DNA of 64,000 bases, taken from NCBI GenBank assembly GCA_024641005.1, contig JAHEDX010000007.1, positions 1-64,000 on the forward strand. The letters run 5' to 3'. The position numbers and the translations under genes were made by a program. Source of the stretch: Acidimicrobiaceae bacterium (GTDB lineage Bacteria; Actinomycetota; Acidimicrobiia; Acidimicrobiales; Ilumatobacteraceae). The stretch's first letter is position 1. Each line of letters begins with the position of its first letter. The notes beneath the pieces are model-generated. The model searched no databases. It was given only the letters and a program-made list of their open reading frames with translations, and was not told where the DNA came from. Positions 24,044-33,812 of this stretch are shown here, in pieces.

Positions 24044-24894
24044 GTATTGAACCGATGCACGAAGAATCCGTTGACGACTCCGGCGCTGAAGCGTCCGGTT
24101 CGCTAGCGGCGACCGATCTGCACCACGTATACGGACGAGGGACGTCGGAGGAGCACCACGCTCTCGGTGGCATCACGTTCAGCATGAACAAGGGTGAGTT
24201 CGTCGCGATCGTGGGCCCGTCTGGATGCGGCAAGACCACGCTCTTGCGCTGCCTGTCGGGCCTCATGGCGCCCACGTCTGGCTCGGTGATGCTCGAAGGT
24301 GTGCCGGTCGAGTCGGTGCCGAAGGACCTCACGCTGGTCTTCCAGGACTACCGCCGGTCGCTGTACCCGTGGTTGCGGGTCGACGCGAACGTCGAGTTCC
24401 CCCTCAAGAACAGCGGGATCGGCAAGGCCGAGCGGACCGAGCGGGTCCGTCAGGCGCTCGAGGACGTCGGATTGAGCGGGCACGCCAGCAAGTACCCGGG
24501 CCAGTTGTCCGGCGGCATGCAGCAGCGGGTATCGATCGCCCGGGCGCTCGCGTACCGACCGCACCTGCTGCTGATGGACGAGCCGTTCGCGTCGGTCGAC
24601 GCCCAGACGCGTGCGTCGCTCGAAGACGTGCTGCTCGAGGTGTGGGCCCGCCGCCGCAAGACGGTGCTGTTCGTCACCCACGACATCGACGAGAGCGTGT
24701 ACCTCGCCGACCGGGTCGTCGTGCTGTCGAACGCGCCGTCACACGTGATGGCCGAGATCGTCGTCGACATCCCGCGCCCACGCGACCAGATCGAGACGAA
24801 GGCGACCCCGGAGTTCGTCGAACTCCGTGCCGAGGTGGCACGACTCATCCGTGACGCCGGGACGGGTGCCGGCAAACCTGCCGGAGACTCATGA
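24040..24894 (+). CDS. ABC transporter ATP-binding protein (NitT/TauT type)
   Basis: A 284-residue ATPase. An acidic N-terminal extension of about 25 residues precedes Walker A 'GPSGCGKTT'. The Q-loop is 'LVFQDYRRSLYPWL', the signature is 'LSGGMQQR', Walker B is 'LLLMDEPFASVD', and the H-loop is 'VLFVTHDIDESVYL'. It resembles SsuB/TauB and drives the two preceding permeases. It overlaps the permease stop and the next start by 4 bp each. The operon continues without a gap into the TPP enzyme gene. Confidence 0.9.
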   Translation: MSIEPMHEESVDDSGAEASGSLAATDLHHVYGRGTSEEHHALGGITFSMNKGEFVAIVGPSGCGKTTLLRCLSGLMAPTSGSVMLEGVPVESVPKDLTLVFQDYRRSLYPWLRVDANVEFPLKNSGIGKAERTERVRQALEDVGLSGHASKYPGQLSGGMQQRVSIARALAYRPHLLLMDEPFASVDAQTRASLEDVLLEVWARRRKTVLFVTHDIDESVYLADRVVVLSNAPSHVMAEIVVDIPRPRDQIETKATPEFVELRAEVARLIRDAGTGAGKPAGDS

Positions 24895-26651
24895 CCGGAT
24901 CTTCGATCGACGGCCGAGGCGGCGACCCCGAGTCGCGTGCGGCCCCGGGCATCACGGCCGGAGGAGCCGTCTTCGAGCGGCTGACCCGACTGGGTGTCGA
25001 CATCGTCTTCGTCAACTCCGGTACGGACTTCCCGCCGGTGATCGAAGGGCTCGCCGAGGCCGACGCTCATGAGGTCGACGTGCCACGCGCGATCATCGTG
25101 CCGCACGAGCACGCCGCGATGGGGATGGCTCATGGTTACTACTTCGCCACGGGCCGACCGCAGGCGGTGATGCTGCACACCAACGTCGGCCTCTCCAACG
25201 GGGCAACAGGTGCGATCAACGCGGCCACCGACCACGTGCCGATGCTGTTGATGTCCGGCCGCACCCCCACCGTCGAAGCCGACCGGTTCGGCGCACGCAC
25301 CGTGCCGATCGGCTGGGGGCAGGAGATGCGCGATCAGACGGCGCTCGTGCGTGAGGCGTGCAAGTGGGATTACGAGTTGCGGTTCCCCGAACAGGTTCCC
25401 CAGCTCCTCGATCGGGCCCACGCGATCGCCAATTCGACGCCGAAGGGCCCGGTGTACCTGAGCCTGCCGCGCGAGGTGCTCTGCGAACCGTGCCCCGTCG
25501 AAGCGTCGGCGTCGCCCCCGGCGATGGCGGCCGCTGAGATCACTGCGCCACCCGAGCTGCTGCAACAGGCCGCGGCCCTGCTGGCCGGTGCACAGCGGCC
25601 GGTGATCTTCGCCCAGCGCGGAGCCGGGAGCCTGGCGGGGTTCGAGGCACTGGCGCGGCTCGCAGACGACTGGTCGATCCCGGTGTGCCAGTACTGGGCG
25701 GTCGCGACCGCGATCTCGGCTGTACATCCGATGTACGTGGGTCAAGACCCCGAGCCGTGGATCTCGGAGGCCGACGTCGTGCTCGTCGTCGACAGCCTCG
25801 CCCCGTGGTCGCCTGACATGCATCGGCTCGCACCGGGTTGTCGTGTGATCCAGCTCGGCCCGAACCCGCTCTACGACCGGTTCCCGGTGCGAAACTTTCG
25901 GTCGGACCTCTCGATCACCAGCGAGGTCGGCCCGGGCCTCGTCGGGCTCGAGCTCGCACTGAACGAAATCGGCGACCGCGCCGTGGCGGTCGATCGAGCC
26001 GCGATGGTCGACCGTCGAGAACGCGTCGACGTCCACAACGGGCACCGCCGAGATCGCCTGGCCGGACTCGCCGACGACGGTGACGACCGACCCATGACGA
26101 AGGAGTGGGTCGCCCACCGTGTCGGACAGGCGATCCGCGGCCGCGCCGCCACGGTGATCTCCGAGCTGGGGTGCCCGCTCGACGCACTCGAGCTCACCGA
26201 ACACGACTCGTGGCGCCAGGAACCTCACTCGGGTGGGCTGGGCTGGGGACTGCCCTGCGCGATGGGCATCAAGCTCGCCGATCCGGATCGGCTCGTCGTC
26301 GCCACGATGGGGGACGGGTCGTACATGTTCGCCAACCCGGTCGCCTGTCATCAGGTGGCAGAGGCGAACGACATCGCGGTGCTCACGATCGTGCTGAACA
26401 ACGGCGGTTACGGAGCGGTACGCAACTCGGTGCTGGGCATGTACCCGTCCGGTTATGCATCCAAGGGCGACGAGGTGCCGCTCACCGGGTTGTCACCGAG
26501 CCCCGATTTCGCCAAGGTGGCCGAAGCGAGCCGCGCCCATGCAGAAACGGTCGTGCACGGTCGCGATCTCGTAGCCGCGATCGACCGCGCGATCCGAGTG
26601 GTCACCGTCGAACGGCGCCAGGCCCTGCTCGATGTCCGCATCGTCGACTGA
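24891..26651 (+). CDS. Thiamine-pyrophosphate-dependent enzyme (acetolactate synthase/benzoylformate decarboxylase superfamily)
   Basis: A 586-residue three-domain TPP enzyme. The N-terminal PYR domain has the cofactor-activating glutamate in 'VPHEHAAMGMAHGYYFATG' (about 70-88). The central domain contains 'RPVIFAQRGAGSLAGFEAL'. The C-terminal PP domain has the Mg-TPP motif 'MGDGSYMFANPVACHQ...LNNGGYGAVRN' (GDG-X(about 26)-NN). It is coupled to the transporter ATPase gene by an ATGA overlap and its 3' end overlaps the MFS gene. The reaction is probably decarboxylation or carboligation of a 2-oxoacid. The substrate cannot be read; a product of the imported aromatic acid is a reasonable guess. 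Confidence 0.82.
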   Translation: MTGSSIDGRGGDPESRAAPGITAGGAVFERLTRLGVDIVFVNSGTDFPPVIEGLAEADAHEVDVPRAIIVPHEHAAMGMAHGYYFATGRPQAVMLHTNVGLSNGATGAINAATDHVPMLLMSGRTPTVEADRFGARTVPIGWGQEMRDQTALVREACKWDYELRFPEQVPQLLDRAHAIANSTPKGPVYLSLPREVLCEPCPVEASASPPAMAAAEITAPPELLQQAAALLAGAQRPVIFAQRGAGSLAGFEALARLADDWSIPVCQYWAVATAISAVHPMYVGQDPEPWISEADVVLVVDSLAPWSPDMHRLAPGCRVIQLGPNPLYDRFPVRNFRSDLSITSEVGPGLVGLELALNEIGDRAVAVDRAAMVDRRERVDVHNGHRRDRLAGLADDGDDRPMTKEWVAHRVGQAIRGRAATVISELGCPLDALELTEHDSWRQEPHSGGLGWGLPCAMGIKLADPDRLVVATMGDGSYMFANPVACHQVAEANDIAVLTIVLNNGGYGAVRNSVLGMYPSGYASKGDEVPLTGLSPSPDFAKVAEASRAHAETVVHGRDLVAAIDRAIRVVTVERRQALLDVRIVD

Positions 26652-27876
26652 CGCCCGAGGCCGCTGGGCGGCGATCTCCCCGCAGAGCGAGCGCGGTCTG
26701 ATCGCGTTCCTGGCTGCGTTGAGCGGCTTGAGCGCGCTCGGTATCGATGTGCTCCTGCCCGGCCTGGGCAGTATCCGGTCGGCGTACGGTTTGGCGCCGG
26801 ACTCGACGCGCGTCTCTCTCGTCATCACGACCTACCTGTTCGGGCTGGGTGTCGGACAGGTTCTGTACGGCCCACTCGCCGATCGGTTCGGACGAAAGCC
26901 GGCATTGTTCGTCGGGCTCACGATGTATGCCGCCGGGGCGATCGGCTGCGCACTGTCGCCGAGCCTCGGAGTGATGTTCGCCTTCCGATCCTTGATGGGC
27001 CTCGGTGCTGCGTCCCCGCGCGCCATGAGCCTCACCATCGCACGCGACCGTTTCAGCGGCGACGCGATGACGCGGGTCGTCTCGCTGGTGATGCTCTTCT
27101 TCCAGCTGTCACCGGCTGTCGCCCCGTTGATCGGAGAGTCGTTGCTGACCGTCGGATCGTGGCACACGATCTTCGCCTTCGCTGCGGGAATGGCAGTGCT
27201 CACCGTGCTCTGGACGACGCGGTTCGATGAAACGCTCACCCCGGAGCGTCGGCTTCCGCTCACCTTTTCGCGCACCGCCCGCAGCGCGCGGGCAGTCATC
27301 GGTTCGAGATGGGCGCTGGGTCACGGCCTGGTGCTGATGTTCGAGTTCACCGCGTTCTATGTCTACCTCAGTTCATCCGAGCTGGTCTTCGACGACGTGT
27401 TCGGGCGCGGCGGCCAGTTCGCGGTGTTCTTCGCGGCGGGTGCGTTGCTGCAGGCGGCGTCGAATCTCATGGCGTCCAGGGTCGCCCCGGTCATCGGGAC
27501 CGCTCGACTGATGTCGTTCGTGGTCACGTCGTATGTCGGAACCGGCATGGTGTTCCTGGCGATCACCATGGCCGCCGACGGACACCCGAACTTCTGGTTG
27601 TGGTTGGCGTTGCTCTGGGTGCTCAACTCGCTGCACGCTCTGGTGCTGAGCATGGCGAACAGTCAGGCGATGCAGCCGTTGGCGGCCTTCGCCGGAACGG
27701 GGTCCGGCGTGATCGGCACGATGTCCATGATGGGCGGGGCGATCATGGCGTCGTTCGTTGCAGCCACGATCGAGGGATCGGCGACGCCGATGGCGGCTGC
27801 CTACTGCGGGTTCGGGTTGCTGGCCGGGCTCAGTCTCTGGTGGGCGCGCGGGGGAAGTGCGGCCCCGATCAGCTGA
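26632..27876 (+). CDS. MFS transporter, Bcr/CflA (DHA1) type
   Basis: A 414-residue, 12-helix major facilitator. Motif A is 'LYGPLADRFGRKPALFVGL' after helix 2, and the first helix has 'GIDVLLPGLGSIRSAYGL', which is typical of the Bcr/CflA drug-efflux group. The ATG lies 20 bp inside the 3' end of the TPP enzyme gene, so it belongs to the same operon. It may export a toxic intermediate or serve as a second uptake route. The ligA promoter follows at 27888. Confidence 0.85.
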   Translation: MSASSTDARGRWAAISPQSERGLIAFLAALSGLSALGIDVLLPGLGSIRSAYGLAPDSTRVSLVITTYLFGLGVGQVLYGPLADRFGRKPALFVGLTMYAAGAIGCALSPSLGVMFAFRSLMGLGAASPRAMSLTIARDRFSGDAMTRVVSLVMLFFQLSPAVAPLIGESLLTVGSWHTIFAFAAGMAVLTVLWTTRFDETLTPERRLPLTFSRTARSARAVIGSRWALGHGLVLMFEFTAFYVYLSSSELVFDDVFGRGGQFAVFFAAGALLQAASNLMASRVAPVIGTARLMSFVVTSYVGTGMVFLAITMAADGHPNFWLWLALLWVLNSLHALVLSMANSQAMQPLAAFAGTGSGVIGTMSMMGGAIMASFVAATIEGSATPMAAAYCGFGLLAGLSLWWARGGSAAPIS

Positions 27877-27887
27877 CCCGGTCGCTC

Positions 27888-27920
27888 ATTGTTGACAATA
27901 TTGTTGACCAAAACTACGCT
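27888..27920 (+). promoter_or_regulatory. ligA promoter with overlapping ATTGT/ACAAT operator half-sites
   Basis: A consensus-like promoter: TTGACA at 27892-27897, a 17-bp spacer, then TACGCT at 27915-27920. Three half-sites overlap it: ATTGT (27888-27892), ACAAT (27895-27899) and ATTGT (27900-27904). They make both an ATTGT-TG-ACAAT dyad and an ACAATATTGT palindrome. TTGTTGAC also occurs twice, 12 bp apart. The site should be occluded by a repressor, most likely the GntR protein encoded downstream. Confidence 0.65.
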
Positions 27921-27999
27921 GCCTTCGGCACTCAAGGGGGCGGGGAGCCGGTCGTCGCCCGGCGGGTTCCGCGGTGCACCACCCACACGAGGAGGCGTC

Positions 28000-29270
<1,271 letters not shown>

Positions 29271-29271
29271 C

Positions 29272-30240
29272 ATGACCATCAAGGTGGCGTTGGCCGGCGG
29301 GGGCGCGTTCGGCGCCAAGCACATGGACGCGATGAAGCTCATCGACGGCGTCGAAGTCGTCGCCATCGTCGGGCGCGAACTCGACCGGACGCGCTCGTTC
29401 GCCGACGATTACGGCGTCGAGCACGCGACGATCGACTTGGCCGACGTGCTCGCCATGGCAGACGTCGACGCCGTGGTGCTCGCGACGCCGACCCAACTGC
29501 ACGCCGAGCAGGCGATCGCCACGCTGCGGGCCGGCAAGCACGTGCAGGTCGAGATCCCGCTCTGTGACGCACTTGCCGACGGCGAAGCGGTGCTCGATGC
29601 CCATCGCGGCACCGACCTCGTGGCGATGGTGGGGCACACACGCCGTTTCAACCCGAGTCATCAATGGGTGCACCGGCGAGTCGTCGCCGGCGACTTGACG
29701 ATCCAGCAGATGGACGTCCAGACCTATTTCTTCCGGCGGACGAACACCAACGCGTTGGGACAACCGCGGAGTTGGACCGATCACCTGCTGTGGCACCACG
29801 CGGCGCACACCGTCGACCTGTTCCAGTATCAGACGGGCAGCCCCGTCGTCTCGGCCCACGCGGTGCAGGGCCCGATGCATCCGGAACTCGGGATCGCCAT
29901 GGACATGTCGATCCAGCTCAAGACACAGAGCGAGGCGATCTGCACGTTGTCGTTGTCGTTCAACAACGACGGACCGTTCGGGACCACGTTCCGGTATATC
30001 GGCGACACCGGTACCTACCTGGCGAAGTACGACGATCTCGAGACTGGCCGCGGTGAACAGATCGACGTCACCACCGTCGATGTGTCGACCAACGGCATCG
30101 AGCTGCAGGACCGGGAGTTCTTCGCGGCGATCGCCGAAGGCCGCGAACCGAACGCGAGCGTCGCCCAGGTGCTGCCCTGCTATCGCGTGCTGCATCAACT
30201 CGAGCGGCAACTCGAAGGGTCCTCAGATGGCACGGACTGA
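29272..30240 (+). CDS. ligC: 4-Carboxy-2-hydroxymuconate-6-semialdehyde dehydrogenase
   Basis: A 322-residue Gfo/Idh/MocA-type NAD(P) oxidoreductase that oxidises the LigAB ring-fission product (as its hemiacetal) to 2-pyrone-4,6-dicarboxylate. The Rossmann motif is 'ALAGGGAFGAKHMDAMK'. Segments very close to the characterised LigC include 'GKHVQVEIPL', 'GHTRRFNPSHQ', 'QQMDVQTYFFRRTN' and 'LGQPRSWTDHLLWHHAAHTV'. It follows ligB by one base. The genes for the later steps (ligI, ligJ, ligK) are not in the window. Confidence 0.92.
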   Translation: MTIKVALAGGGAFGAKHMDAMKLIDGVEVVAIVGRELDRTRSFADDYGVEHATIDLADVLAMADVDAVVLATPTQLHAEQAIATLRAGKHVQVEIPLCDALADGEAVLDAHRGTDLVAMVGHTRRFNPSHQWVHRRVVAGDLTIQQMDVQTYFFRRTNTNALGQPRSWTDHLLWHHAAHTVDLFQYQTGSPVVSAHAVQGPMHPELGIAMDMSIQLKTQSEAICTLSLSFNNDGPFGTTFRYIGDTGTYLAKYDDLETGRGEQIDVTTVDVSTNGIELQDREFFAAIAEGREPNASVAQVLPCYRVLHQLERQLEGSSDGTD

Positions 30241-30862
30241 ATCGATCGTCAACGAGCTGCGCAACGACATCGTGGCCGGTGTGTTCCCGGCCGGTGACCG
30301 TTTGATCGAGTTGCAGTTGTGCGAGCGGTACGCCTCCGGGCGAGCTGTCGCGCGGGCAGCGCTGGTGCAGCTCGAGTCCGAAGGGCTCGTCGTTCGACAA
30401 CCGAACCGCGGCGCGACCGTGAGGCGCATCTCGGTGTCCGAAGCGATCGAGATCACCGAGGCACGATCGGCGCTCGAACGATTGATCGCCGCCAGAGCAG
30501 CCCGCAACGCCACCGAGATCGACCGCGACGAACTGCGGGGCATCGTGGCCGACATGCGGATCTCCGTTGCGAACGGTGATGCTGCGAGGTACTCGACGCT
30601 GAACCGGACCCTGCACGGACGACTCTGCGAGATCGGCCATCACGAGATCGCCACCGACCTCGTCCACAATCTCCGCAACCGGGCGGTGTCCCACCAGTAC
30701 CGGCTCGCGATGATGCCCGGTCGCCCGAACGAGTCGCTCGAACAACATGCCGCCATCGTCGACGCCGTCGTCGCCGGTGACGAGGCGGCCGCGGCCGACG
30801 CGATGGAAGCCCATCTCGGTTCGGTGCTCAGCGTGTTGAGTCGTTGGGGCGACGCTCACTGA
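30227..30862 (+). CDS. GntR-family (FadR/FCD type) transcriptional regulator
   Basis: A 211-residue regulator. A winged helix-turn-helix spans residues 1-65 ('ELRNDIVAGVFPAGDRLIELQLCERY' then 'VRQPNRGATVRRIS'). An FCD ligand-binding domain spans about 75-205, with helical 'EITEARSALERLIAARAARN' and a metal- or ligand-site pattern ending 'EQHAAIVDAVVAGDEAAAADAMEAHL'. It overlaps the ligC stop by 14 bp and is the last gene of the lig operon. The ATTGT/ACAAT dyads upstream of ligA, the transporter operon and the MetE-like gene are its likely binding sites, with a pathway intermediate as inducer. Confidence 0.88.
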   Translation: MARTESIVNELRNDIVAGVFPAGDRLIELQLCERYASGRAVARAALVQLESEGLVVRQPNRGATVRRISVSEAIEITEARSALERLIAARAARNATEIDRDELRGIVADMRISVANGDAARYSTLNRTLHGRLCEIGHHEIATDLVHNLRNRAVSHQYRLAMMPGRPNESLEQHAAIVDAVVAGDEAAAADAMEAHLGSVLSVLSRWGDAH

Positions 30863-30866
30863 CCGC

Positions 30867-30881
30867 ACCCGCGTCGCGGGT
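30867..30881. terminator. GC-rich hairpin between convergent lig and rhodanese operons
   Basis: ACCCGCG-T-CGCGGGT is a perfect inverted repeat 4 bp after the gntR stop, between convergent genes. It could act as a bidirectional terminator. There is no T-tract. Confidence 0.45.
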
Positions 30882-30907
30882 CACCGCCGTGGCGCCGCGG
30901 CGAACGC

Positions 30908-32536
30908 TCAGCCGAACGTGGGAAAGGTGACGGTCGGGTCCCGGTCGAGCTGGTCGACCAGGGCGATCTCCCACGTGAGGTAGTCCTGCATGTGCTGTGC
31001 GACCACCTCGTCGTCGTGGTCGTACGGCTTGTACCAGACATCGTCGGCTTCGGTGGTCGGCCGCGTGAAGCCTGCTTCCATGTCGTGGCCGGCGTGCCGC
31101 CAGCCTTTCGTGCCACCGGCCAACGCCATCACCTCGGCGTCGGGCCAATGTTGCAGCGCGTCGACGACGGCGAGCTTGGCGAGCTGTCCATCAGTGGACG
31201 TGAGCACCAGCGTCGCCACCTCACCGATCAGCGCTCTCGCGTCGGCGAGGCGGCTGCGCACACCCCACCACGCCCCCGGGATGTGCCCCTTCTTGCGGTA
31301 CTTCAGACTGGTACCGATATCGATCACTGCGATCGAGCCGGAGTCGCCGGTCAGGCGTGCGGCCAACTCGGACACCTTGATGAGGGGAGTCGGGATGGTG
31401 AGAGCCGGTCCGACCGAACGCCGGGCAGGGACGCCGACATCGAGCGGTCGCCCGGCGAGGGCCGCGTCCAACACCACGACGTCGTCCCACCCCATCTGAC
31501 GCAGCCACGAGGCGGTCATGGTGGCGCGCACGCCGTTGTCGTCGACCAGCACCAGGCGCGCGTTGCGAGTTGCCACGTATTCGTCGGTCGCCTGCACCAG
31601 CTGCCCTCCGGGCGCACTGCTGCTTCCCGAAAGGTGGCCGGCGGCGTATTCGTCGGGTGTGCGTACGTCGAGCAGGTAGGTCGTGCGAGCCGGGTCGGCC
31701 TCCCAACCCGCGAGCTGGTCGTGGTCGATCCGTTCGACACCGAACCGGCGTGCCACCTGGCCGACCGCGGCTTCAGCCCACGCTCGGCTGCTCGCGGAGG
31801 GTTCGGGTGCGTGGGTCTCCCGCCCTCGATCGACCTGGAAGCCGGCGAGTTCCCAGCCCATCGTGCCGTTCTCGAGGGCGACGACCCGGTTCTCGAGCCC
31901 GGCGTTGATGAGCGACTGGCTCCCGATGATGCTGCGGGTCCTCCCGGCACAGTTGACCACCACGAGGGTGGCGGGATCGCTGACCAACTCCTTGACCCGG
32001 TGCACCAGCTCGGCACCGGGGCAATCGGTGCCGGTCGGGATGCTCATGTTGCGAAACTCCTGGAGCGGCCGCGAGTCGAGGATCACCATGTCGGCGCCAC
32101 TCCCCAGCAGGGCCTCGAGCTCGCCGGCGGGTATGTGCGGTGTGGCGTAGGTGCGCTCGACGTACTCGCCGAATGCCTTCGACGGCACGTTCACGCCCGC
32201 GTACAACTCGCCCCCGTTTGCCGCCCAAGCAGCGGTGCCCCCGTCGAGTACCACCCCATTCGACCAACCCAGTTGGGCGGCCCGGGCCGCAGCCTCGACG
32301 GCAAGCCCCGACGAGCCGTCGTCGCACCATACGATTCGGGTGTCGTGACGCGGCACCAAGGGCGGCAGCAGCAGTTCGAGCTGGGAGAGCGGGACGCAGG
32401 TGGCGTGGAAGAGGTGGGAGTGGAAGTACACGCCTTGTTCGCGTGCGTCGAGCACGGCGAGTTCACCGCCGTCGACCAGCCAACCGGTCAACGTGGTCGC
32501 GTCGACCGTGGCCGATACCGCGTGGACGGGTGTCAT
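30908..32536 (-). CDS. Four-domain rhodanese (sulfurtransferase-like) protein
   Basis: A 542-residue protein with four consecutive rhodanese folds. Only the first two keep a cysteine in the active-site loop: 'IVWCDDGSSG' (about residue 70) and 'VVVNCAGRTRS' (about 197). The third ('LVLVDDNGVRA') and fourth ('VLTSTDGQLAK') loops lack it and are probably non-catalytic. No signal peptide is visible. The ATG at 32536 overlaps the stop of the cysteine dioxygenase gene (ATGA). The coupling suggests it handles sulfane or oxidised sulfur derived from cysteine or another thiol. Two cysteine-bearing domains could relay sulfur between sites. Confidence 0.85.
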   Translation of the reverse strand: MTPVHAVSATVDATTLTGWLVDGGELAVLDAREQGVYFHSHLFHATCVPLSQLELLLPPLVPRHDTRIVWCDDGSSGLAVEAAARAAQLGWSNGVVLDGGTAAWAANGGELYAGVNVPSKAFGEYVERTYATPHIPAGELEALLGSGADMVILDSRPLQEFRNMSIPTGTDCPGAELVHRVKELVSDPATLVVVNCAGRTRSIIGSQSLINAGLENRVVALENGTMGWELAGFQVDRGRETHAPEPSASSRAWAEAAVGQVARRFGVERIDHDQLAGWEADPARTTYLLDVRTPDEYAAGHLSGSSSAPGGQLVQATDEYVATRNARLVLVDDNGVRATMTASWLRQMGWDDVVVLDAALAGRPLDVGVPARRSVGPALTIPTPLIKVSELAARLTGDSGSIAVIDIGTSLKYRKKGHIPGAWWGVRSRLADARALIGEVATLVLTSTDGQLAKLAVVDALQHWPDAEVMALAGGTKGWRHAGHDMEAGFTRPTTEADDVWYKPYDHDDEVVAQHMQDYLTWEIALVDQLDRDPTVTFPTFG

Positions 32537-33132
32537 CAGCAGCGCAGGCCGGCGCGAGCTTCCCGGATTCCACTGATGCTCGAGAACAGCTTCCATTCGC
32601 CATCTGTGGAGCTGTAGTACTCGCGTCGATCGAGCCGCTCGAGTGCCAGCCCGTAGCAGTGGAAGTTGAGGGCAGGGCCGTCGATATGGATCGAGTGGAG
32701 ATCGTCGGGCAGCATCGCCACCCCGGTCCCGGCCTCGACGAGGTGTTGGTGCGACTCGGCGACGCCGTCGTCGGTGCGGTCGTAGAACTTGTTCAGTTCA
32801 GCGCCGGCATGCCCGACGACGACTGCCCACGTGGTGTGGTTGTGGGGTGGCGTCTCGACGTGTCCACGGCTCGCCTGTGCGTACAACGCAAACCGATCGT
32901 CGGCATCCTGCGCCAGCCGATACATGAAGCTCGTCTGCGAGTCGTCGGGCGCGGGTGCAGGGAAGTCGTCGAGTGGGAACAGCTCGCGCCGGCCGCTCAG
33001 CTCGATCAGCCGATCCCGGATCGCCATCACGCCGGTGCGGGTGACGCCGAGGTCGGCTTCGATCCGCCGGATGTCGCCCATGGCCGTCTCGACGGCTTCG
33101 GTTCGTGCAGTGCTGACCCCGTCGGTGCTCAT
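32536..33132 (-). CDS. Cysteine dioxygenase-family thiol dioxygenase
   Basis: A 198-residue cupin of the cysteine dioxygenase type, which uses Fe(II) and O2 to oxidise a thiol to a sulfinate. The three-histidine iron site is visible: two in 'TPPHNHTTWAVVVG' and one in 'LPDDLHSIHIDG'. I choose the second ATG (33132) because a TAGCCT box lies exactly six bases before it; the adjacent ATG at 33135 is the alternative. It is translationally coupled to the multi-rhodanese gene. The substrate may be cysteine, 3-mercaptopropionate or another small thiol. Confidence 0.82.
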   Translation of the reverse strand: MSTDGVSTARTEAVETAMGDIRRIEADLGVTRTGVMAIRDRLIELSGRRELFPLDDFPAPAPDDSQTSFMYRLAQDADDRFALYAQASRGHVETPPHNHTTWAVVVGHAGAELNKFYDRTDDGVAESHQHLVEAGTGVAMLPDDLHSIHIDGPALNFHCYGLALERLDRREYYSSTDGEWKLFSSISGIREARAGLRC

Positions 33133-33169
33133 CATCGAAGGCTAGTGCACCGCCGAATCGGCGCCCGCG

Positions 33170-33685
33170 TCAGCTCCAGCGGTCGTATCGCACGAGCTCG
33201 TCGAGCGATACCCGTTGGCGCTTGAGGGGGCTGTCGGGGTGGTTCGCGACCGGGTGGCCGAGCGTGATGACCATCGGCATCTCCCAGTCGTCGGGCAATC
33301 CGACAGCAGCTCGCGCCGCGTCCGCGTGGCCGAGCGTGACCGGACAGCTGCCGATGCCTTCGGCGTGCGCAGCGAGCATCATGTTCTGTGCTTGGCGGCC
33401 GATGTCGAACATGCGCAATTCATGGGCCGGCGAGGCGAAGCCGACCACCACGGCCGAGGTGCCGATCCACCCCGCGAAGTCGCCCGCCGCGGCGAGTGCA
33501 TCCTGCGTTGCCTGATCGGTCACGACGATCAGCCGATTCGACTCGGCGTTCTTGGCGCTGCCCGCCATGCGCCCTGCCTGCAGGATGCGATGCATCACGT
33601 CGTCGGCGATGGCCTGTTCGGTGTAGACCCGCAGGTCTCGCTTGTCGACGATTGCCTCGTACGGGGTCATGCACCAGTGTCTCAT
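33170..33685 (-). CDS. Nitroreductase-family flavoprotein
   Basis: A 171-residue FMN-binding nitroreductase-fold protein. Features are 'IVDKRDLRVYTEQAI' near the N-terminus, 'AGRMAGSAKNAESNR' and the C-terminal 'GIGSCPVTLGH...PMVITLGHP'. It would reduce nitro, quinone or other electrophilic compounds with NAD(P)H, or act as a dehydrogenase. The start at 33685 has GGAG nine bases upstream; a second ATG at 33670 is possible. It precedes the cysteine dioxygenase gene on the same strand with 37 bp between them. Confidence 0.82.
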   Translation of the reverse strand: MRHWCMTPYEAIVDKRDLRVYTEQAIADDVMHRILQAGRMAGSAKNAESNRLIVVTDQATQDALAAAGDFAGWIGTSAVVVGFASPAHELRMFDIGRQAQNMMLAAHAEGIGSCPVTLGHADAARAAVGLPDDWEMPMVITLGHPVANHPDSPLKRQRVSLDELVRYDRWS

Positions 33686-33812
33686 GGGTGTTCGCTCCGA
33701 GCTGAATCGTGTGTTATCGGACCGGTTGCCCGGATGAGCCGGGCAGCCGGAGTTGGGTTAAGGTCCGAGTCGCGGCTCAGTCGAACCGCCCACCACGTAA
33801 GGGGAGACGAAC

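Noticed and set aside
24450-26351. 633-codon minus-strand frame opposite the TPP enzyme and ATPase genes
   Set aside because: Its translation is Arg/His/Gly/Asp-rich with no recognisable fold, while the plus strand carries complete Walker and TPP motifs.
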